A DNA stretch of 64,000 nt, from positions 1 to 64,000 of the forward strand of contig NZ_CP007145.1 in assembly GCF_000576555.1 (NCBI RefSeq), in the 5' to 3' direction. The notes under the pieces are model-generated. The model worked only from the letters and a program-made list of their open reading frames with translations, was not told where the DNA came from and did not search any database. Positions 59,834-64,000 of the stretch are shown here, one piece after another. Position 1 is the first letter of the stretch. Every line of letters begins with the position of its first letter. This DNA comes from Hymenobacter swuensis DY53 (GTDB taxonomy: Bacteria; Bacteroidota; Bacteroidia; Cytophagales; Hymenobacteraceae). The position numbers were made by a program, and so were the translations under genes.

Positions 59834-59912
59834 CACTGTGACTCGCTTAGGCCCCGTGGCTTCTGCCGGGCCACGACAAAGTCCCCGGTTTTTCAACCGG
59901 GGCATTTTTTTT
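59834..59912 (+). ncRNA. Candidate small RNA ending in a terminator hairpin
   Basis: About 80 nt hold a stem GTGGC...GCCAC, then an 8-bp stem CCCCGGTT/AACCGGGG (59883-59890 with 59895-59902, loop TTTC) and eight T. A -7-like TATACTTG is at 59826-59833, but no -33 element was found. The T tract is on the plus strand, so this does not serve the minus-strand DUF3800 gene. It could instead be only a terminator with a spacer. Confidence 0.35.
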
Positions 59913-60657
59913 AGCGCCTAACTATACCTTGAGGGTCACTAGAAGCAGCTTCTTTTAGAAGTAGACTATCTAATGAATCGAATATATATTGAAAGCCGAA
60001 TTTCTTCAAACTGCCTTTAGGATATTCCTTACGGTACAAGCAGTACGCAATAGCGTCAACCGCTTGGATAAAGTATGAATGGGATGATGATCGGTGAAAT
60101 ATGTCTTCAATGATATTGTTTATTACCGGATTGTGAAGCCCTCCAAACTTGGATTCTATCGGGTTATAAACTCTCATTTTACGAATTAGTCTCCGAAGCG
60201 CTGCGTCATTAGTGTCGTCAGCAATAATTATTCCTTTGGTTTTGGACTTGCGTAGAAATGTGTCATATCGTTGGATTAAGCGCTTCCAAGCCACTTCTTG
60301 ATATTCATCGTATTGGGTGAGTTTATTTTTGTCTAAACATATACTTAGGATTTTGCTATTAGGAAAAAATACATGCATTTCGCCTACAAAGCTCTTTAAC
60401 AGCTGAACTCGCACTGACTTATGTATAGATTTATACGCGTCCAGTTTATGCGGCCGAATAATCTCACTGCTGTGTAGTTCAACACGCTTGCTAAGACCAG
60501 TCGCTTTCTGTACTAGCTCCCTAAACTTGACTAAACGGTCAATGGCACTGGACCAATCGTCGATTGAGATAATAAGTCCACTTAAGATGTAATGAGGTGA
60601 ATTACTACCCATATATTTTCCTGGGTCGCCACTCTCGTCAACGTACATGAAATACAT
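59911..60657 (-). CDS. DUF3800 domain protein
   Basis: A 248-residue protein that opens MYFMYVDESGDPGKY, the DUF3800 signature with a metal-binding-type DES pair, and later has IIADDTNDAALRRLI. The family has an RNase H-like fold predicted and is frequent in phage- and plasmid-linked islands, so a nuclease role is plausible but unproven. The gene is visibly more AT-rich than its neighbours and lies next to a small-peptide unit, suggesting transfer. No promoter was assigned. Confidence 0.85.
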   Translation of the reverse strand: MYFMYVDESGDPGKYMGSNSPHYILSGLIISIDDWSSAIDRLVKFRELVQKATGLSKRVELHSSEIIRPHKLDAYKSIHKSVRVQLLKSFVGEMHVFFPNSKILSICLDKNKLTQYDEYQEVAWKRLIQRYDTFLRKSKTKGIIIADDTNDAALRRLIRKMRVYNPIESKFGGLHNPVINNIIEDIFHRSSSHSYFIQAVDAIAYCLYRKEYPKGSLKKFGFQYIFDSLDSLLLKEAASSDPQGIVRR

Positions 60658-60674
60658 TTAGTCGAATATTTATA

Positions 60675-60706
60675 AAAAGGCCGCCTCTTGTGAGAGGCGG
60701 CCTTTT
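60675..60706. terminator. Terminator after nrdA
   Basis: AAAAGGCCGCCTCT (60675-60688) pairs with AGAGGCGGCCTTTT (60693-60706) around TGTG. On the minus strand it stops nrdA transcription. Confidence 0.88.
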
Positions 60707-60725
60707 CGTTAGAAATATGGAGTAG

Positions 60726-63107
60726 TTACGAACCGCAAGCCTCGCAGGCGTCTGGGTTATCCAGTGAGCAGGCCATGTCGGAGGCGTTCTGGGCCGATAC
60801 ATTCAGCGGCTCCAGGGTCTCGGCGGCTTGCTTCTGCACCGTGAACTTGATGGCGTCGGCGGCGGCTTTGGTGCGCAGGTAGTACATGCCGGTTTTCAGG
60901 CCCTTCTTCCACGAGTGGAAGTGCATGCTGGTGAGCTTGCCGAAGTTCACGTTCAGCACGTGCAGGTTCAGGCTCTGGCTCTGGCAGATGTACGCGCCCC
61001 GGTCGGCCGACATATCAATGATGCGGCGTTGCGAAATCTCCCACACCGTCTTGTACAGATCCTTGATGTTCTGCGGGATGCTGGGGATGTCCTGCACCGA
61101 GCCGTTGGCGGCAATGATGGCGTTTTTCATCTGCTCATTCCACAGACCCAGCTTCACCAGGTCTTTCAGCAGGTGCTTGTTCACCACCATGAACTCGCCG
61201 CTCAGCACGCGGCGCACATAAATGTTGGAGGTGTACGGCTCAAACGACTCGTTATTGCCCAGAATCTGAGCCGTGGAGGCCGTAGGCATGGGGGCTACCA
61301 GCAGGGAGTTGCGCACGCCGTGCTCCATTACTTGGGCGCGCAGCGTGTCCCAGTCCCAGCGGCCCGAGTCAGGCTGCACGTTCCAGAGGTCGAACTGGAA
61401 TTTGCCCTCGCTCAGCGGCGAGCCGGGGAAGGTTTCGTAGTGGCCGTCGCGGATGGCCAAATCCTTGGAGGCCGTCATGGCCGCGAAGTAGATGGTCTCG
61501 AAGATGTCCTTGTTCAGGCCGCTGGCTTCGTCGCTCTCGAAGGGCATGCGCAGAGCAATGAACGTATCGGCCAGGCCCTGCACGCCCAGCCCGATGGGGC
61601 GGTGGCGGCGGTTGCTGCGCTCGGCCTCAATTACGGGGTAGTAATTGATGTCGATAACCTTGTTCAGGTTCAGCGTGGCGTGGTACGTAACATCGTAGAG
61701 CTTCTGGTGGTCGAAGAACAGGTTGCCGGCGTCGTCGGGGCGCACGTAGCGGGGGAGGGCCAGCGAGGCGAGGTTGCACACGGCAATTTCGTTCTCGTCG
61801 GTGTACTCCATAATCTCGGTGCAGAGGTTGGAGCTCTTGATGGTGCCGAGGTTTTTCTGGTTGCTCTTGCTGTTGGCGGCGTCCTTGAACAGCATGTAAG
61901 GCGTGCCGGTCTCAGTCTGGCTTTCCAGAATGGCGAACCACAGCTCCTGGGCCTTCATGGTGCGGCGGCCTTTGCCTTCGCGCTCATACTTCTGGTAGAG
62001 CTTCTCGAACTCCTCGCCGTAGGTGGTATCCAGGCCGGGGCACTCGTGGGGGCACATCAGGGTCCAGTCGCCGTTGGCTTCCACGCGCTTCATGAACAGG
62101 TCGGGCGTCCAGAGGGCGAAGAACAGGTCGCGGGCGCGCATCTCTTCCTTGCCGTGGTTTTTCTTGAGGTCCAGGAAGTCGATGATGTCGGCGTGCCAGG
62201 GCTCCAGGTAGATGGCAAAAGCGCCCTTGCGCTTTCCTCCCCCCTGATCCACGTAACGGGCCGTGTCGTTGAACACCTTCAGCATGGGCACGAGGCCGTT
62301 GGAAGTGCCGTTGGTGCCTTTGATGTAGGAGCCCGTAGCGCGCACGTTGTGCACGGCCAGCCCAATGCCACCGGCGCTCTGCGAAATTAGGGCGCAGTTC
62401 TTCAGCGTGTCATAGATGCCCTCGATGGAGTCATCCTTCATCGTGAGCAGGAAGCAGGAGCTGAGCTGGGGCTTGGGCGTGCCGGCGTTGAACAGCGTAG
62501 GCGTGGCGTGCGTGAACCACCGCTCGCTCATGAGGTTATACGTCTCGATGGCGGCGGCAATGTCCTCTTTGTGGATGCCCACGGCCACGCGCATTAGCAT
62601 GTGCTGGGGCCGCTCCACCACCTTACCGTCGAGGCGGAGCAGGTAGCTGCGCTCCAGCGTCTTGAAGCCGAAGTAGTCGTAGTTATAGTCCCGGTCGTAG
62701 ATGATGGCCGAATCCAGCGTGGCGGCGTGTGCGTGCACGATTTCCCACACGTCCTGGGCAATCAGGGAAGCGTTTTCGCCAGTTTTGGGGTCCTCGTAGG
62801 TGTGCAGCCGCTTCATGGTGCTGCTGAACGACTTGCTGGTAACCTTATGCAGGTTGCTCACGGCAATGCGGGCGGCCAGGATGGCGTAGTCGGGGTGCTT
62901 GGTGGTGAGCGAGGCGGCGGTTTCGGCGGCCAAGTTGTCCAGCTCCACGGTGGTTACGCCGTCGTAAATCCCGTCGATAACCTTCTTGGCTACTTCAATC
63001 GGGGAAATGAAATTCTGGTTGAGGCCATAGCAAAGCTTCTCGATGCGGGCCGTAACCTTATCGAACTTCACGGATTCGCGGCGGCCGTCGCGTTTGAGTA
63101 CCAACAT
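60726..63107 (-). CDS. nrdA: Ribonucleoside-diphosphate reductase alpha subunit (class I)
   Basis: A 793-residue enzyme that makes deoxynucleotides from ribonucleotides. The N-terminal ATP cone (about 1-90, allosteric activity site) is followed by the catalytic barrel with [46 protein letters not shown] (the N-C-E core) and [19 protein letters not shown], then the C-terminal shuttle cysteines CEACGS. No nrdB lies next to it in this window: upstream is a CotH-like gene, downstream the DUF3800 island after a terminator. nrdB may be elsewhere. A promoter and a DnaA-type box are upstream. Confidence 0.95.
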   Translation of the reverse strand: MLVLKRDGRRESVKFDKVTARIEKLCYGLNQNFISPIEVAKKVIDGIYDGVTTVELDNLAAETAASLTTKHPDYAILAARIAVSNLHKVTSKSFSSTMKRLHTYEDPKTGENASLIAQDVWEIVHAHAATLDSAIIYDRDYNYDYFGFKTLERSYLLRLDGKVVERPQHMLMRVAVGIHKEDIAAAIETYNLMSERWFTHATPTLFNAGTPKPQLSSCFLLTMKDDSIEGIYDTLKNCALISQSAGGIGLAVHNVRATGSYIKGTNGTSNGLVPMLKVFNDTARYVDQGGGKRKGAFAIYLEPWHADIIDFLDLKKNHGKEEMRARDLFFALWTPDLFMKRVEANGDWTLMCPHECPGLDTTYGEEFEKLYQKYEREGKGRRTMKAQELWFAILESQTETGTPYMLFKDAANSKSNQKNLGTIKSSNLCTEIMEYTDENEIAVCNLASLALPRYVRPDDAGNLFFDHQKLYDVTYHATLNLNKVIDINYYPVIEAERSNRRHRPIGLGVQGLADTFIALRMPFESDEASGLNKDIFETIYFAAMTASKDLAIRDGHYETFPGSPLSEGKFQFDLWNVQPDSGRWDWDTLRAQVMEHGVRNSLLVAPMPTASTAQILGNNESFEPYTSNIYVRRVLSGEFMVVNKHLLKDLVKLGLWNEQMKNAIIAANGSVQDIPSIPQNIKDLYKTVWEISQRRIIDMSADRGAYICQSQSLNLHVLNVNFGKLTSMHFHSWKKGLKTGMYYLRTKAAADAIKFTVQKQAAETLEPLNVSAQNASDMACSLDNPDACEACGS

Positions 63108-63222
63108 AAGCGTAGCAGTTGATGTGGGGAGTGTTGGGGTATGGGAAAGACCGGAGCAGGCCGGTCAAAGCTGTCGGGACAAAACCAGGCGCCAGCAGGT
63201 GACAACGCAGGGTCAACGGTTC

Positions 63223-63254
63223 CGAAGATATCCGTCCCGGAAGTTCAGGACAAA
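63223..63254 (-). promoter_or_regulatory. nrdA promoter candidate
   Basis: On the minus strand TTTG (63254-63251) and TATCTTCG (63230-63223) are 20 nt apart, with one mismatch in the -7 element. The leader to nrdA would be about 110 nt. Confidence 0.5.
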
Positions 63255-63269
63255 CCTTCTTTTCAGAAG

Positions 63270-63278
63270 TTTTCCACA
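63270..63278 (+). promoter_or_regulatory. DnaA-type box upstream of nrdA
   Basis: TTTTCCACA matches TTWTNCACA and sits just upstream of the nrdA -33 element. In some bacteria DnaA regulates nrd genes from such sites. One box alone is weak evidence. Confidence 0.35.
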
Positions 63279-63417
63279 TAAGCCTAAAACGCTAGTGCTT
63301 AGGCCGTTTTTTGTCATTGCGGCGACTCTATATAGTTCGCTAAAACGGTTGGAAATCGAGTTGTTGTTTTCCGGCAGAAGTGGTATTGTCGATAACGAGG
63401 CAGCTCCGGCCGGGCAC

Positions 63418-63453
63418 AAAAAAACGGTCCGCTACCTAGCGTAGCGGACCGTT
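63418..63453. terminator. Terminator after the CotH-like gene
   Basis: A 13-bp stem (AACGGTCCGCTAC with GTAGCGGACCGTT) around CTAGC, with A tract at 63418-63424 serving the minus-strand gene that ends at 63483. Confidence 0.85.
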
Positions 63454-63482
63454 CGGCATAGCGGCAGGAAAGCCGGCGCGGC

Positions 63483-64000
63483 TTAGTTGATAAGCAGGCG
63501 GATGGTTTTCACAGTGGCGTTGCCCTGCACGGTAGCCACGTACACTCCCTTGGTCAGGTGGCGCACATCTACCCTGTTCTGAGTGCCGCGCAGCACGGTT
63601 TGCAGCACCATCCGGCCGCTCAGGTCCCGGATACTCAGCTCGTAGGTGCCGACGGGGGCTTCCACGGTCAGGTAGTCGGTAGTGGGGTTGGGGTAGAGCT
63701 GCAACTGGGCCGTCTGCGGGGCCAGGGTGGCCGTAAGCGGCGAGCAAGGCTCACTGAATACTTTGTCGAGCAGGTTCAGGCGGGCCGTCAGCCAAGTGGC
63801 AATGTAGGGCAGCTGGGCTGAGGACGGCTGGAAAGCCGGCCAGGCCAGCTGTTCGCGGGCGTACACGTTGTTGCTGAGCAGGGTGGTGCTGTTGGCTTCC
63901 AGCTTGGCCATAATGCGTTGCTGAGTAATCACGTTGCGGCGCAGCTCGGTCCAGCGGGCGCGCAGCCGGGCCCGGAAGCCGTTGGCTGAGCAGTCGTTGA
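63483..64000 (-). CDS. CotH kinase-like protein with type IX sorting domain (C-terminal part)
   Basis: The minus frame is open from the stop at 63483 to the right edge, so the gene begins outside the window. The visible 172 residues start NDCSANGFRARLRARWTELRR and continue with WPAFQPSSAQLPYIATWLTARLNLLDKVF, as in the C-terminal helices of CotH-kinase-family proteins. After a linker comes a Por secretion C-terminal sorting domain (about the last 80 residues): LQLYPNPTTDYLTVEAPVG, LSGRMVLQTVLRG and GVYVATVQG. It should be exported by the type IX system. The CotH call rests on pattern only. Confidence 0.75.
   Translation of the reverse strand, partial: NDCSANGFRARLRARWTELRRNVITQQRIMAKLEANSTTLLSNNVYAREQLAWPAFQPSSAQLPYIATWLTARLNLLDKVFSEPCSPLTATLAPQTAQLQLYPNPTTDYLTVEAPVGTYELSIRDLSGRMVLQTVLRGTQNRVDVRHLTKGVYVATVQGNATVKTIRLLIN

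Noticed and set aside
60828..62390. 520-residue plus-strand frame opposite nrdA
   Set aside because: It lies wholly inside the coding region of a well-recognised gene and its text is mostly His, Val, Ala and Gly without a family; it is a GC-rich antisense shadow.
63326..63340. NrdR-like box ACTCTATATAGTT upstream of nrdA
   Set aside because: Only one partial site was seen, and NrdR needs a pair with set spacing.

Overview
The window looks like the chromosome of a GC-rich member of the Bacteroidota, most likely a Hymenobacter-type Cytophagales. The evidence is the type IX secretion components (a PorP/SprF-like protein, GldJ, and a Por sorting domain at the right edge), the many Bacteroidota-type lipoproteins, the near absence of Shine-Dalgarno sequences, and several promoters of the Bacteroidota form TTG/TTTG - about 20 nt - TAnnTTTG. 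The genus is inferred from gene content and style, not from an alignment.

Layout. 0-7 kb: end of an unknown gene, a DUF4382 lipoprotein, a large AsmA-family protein, and a porP/sprF-like gene followed by gldJ. 7-11.5 kb: ComF protein, a coupled trio ending in exonuclease III, an FAD oxidoreductase and a heme-motif DUF3365 lipoprotein. 11.6-16.9 kb: a complete threonine operon on the minus strand, thrL-thrA-thrB-thrC, with a newly read 11-residue leader peptide and attenuator. 17-31 kb: prfA, lipoproteins, YjbQ, gpmI, nadC, a methyltransferase, a ZIP transporter, a TlpA-like thioredoxin and an OmpA protein. 31-39 kb: cbpM/cbpA, RlpA, GH25 lysozyme, Hsp20, a hydrolase-fold protein that has lost its catalytic Ser and His, an acyltransferase and PPK2. 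39-53 kb: an Rrf2-controlled region with two matching operators, pirin, an old yellow enzyme, two tandem M13 peptidases, a BlaI/M56 pair with a visible operator, and three dispersed members of one unnamed protein family. 53-59 kb: MFS exporter, catalase-family protein, a carotenoid acyltransferase-like protein, RidA and a Crp/Fnr regulator. 59.2-60.7 kb: an AT-rich island with a small-peptide transcription unit, two perfect DnaA boxes, a possible small RNA and a DUF3800 gene. 60.7-64 kb: nrdA and the C-terminal part of a CotH-like T9SS cargo protein.

Intergenic DNA is unusually rich in inverted repeats of several families. One REP/BIME-like family (four copies) ends in the motif AGACGCGACACTTCGCGTCT. 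Repeat DNA supplies both ends of the thrB reading frame. Many convergent gene pairs are separated by long perfect-stem terminators.

The most interesting signals are the small-peptide unit at 59.25-59.63 kb, the thr leader, the Rrf2 twin operators, the three-member unnamed family, and the M56 sensor whose C-terminal domain has a secreted relative next door. No tRNA, rRNA, CRISPR array or insertion sequence transposase was seen.
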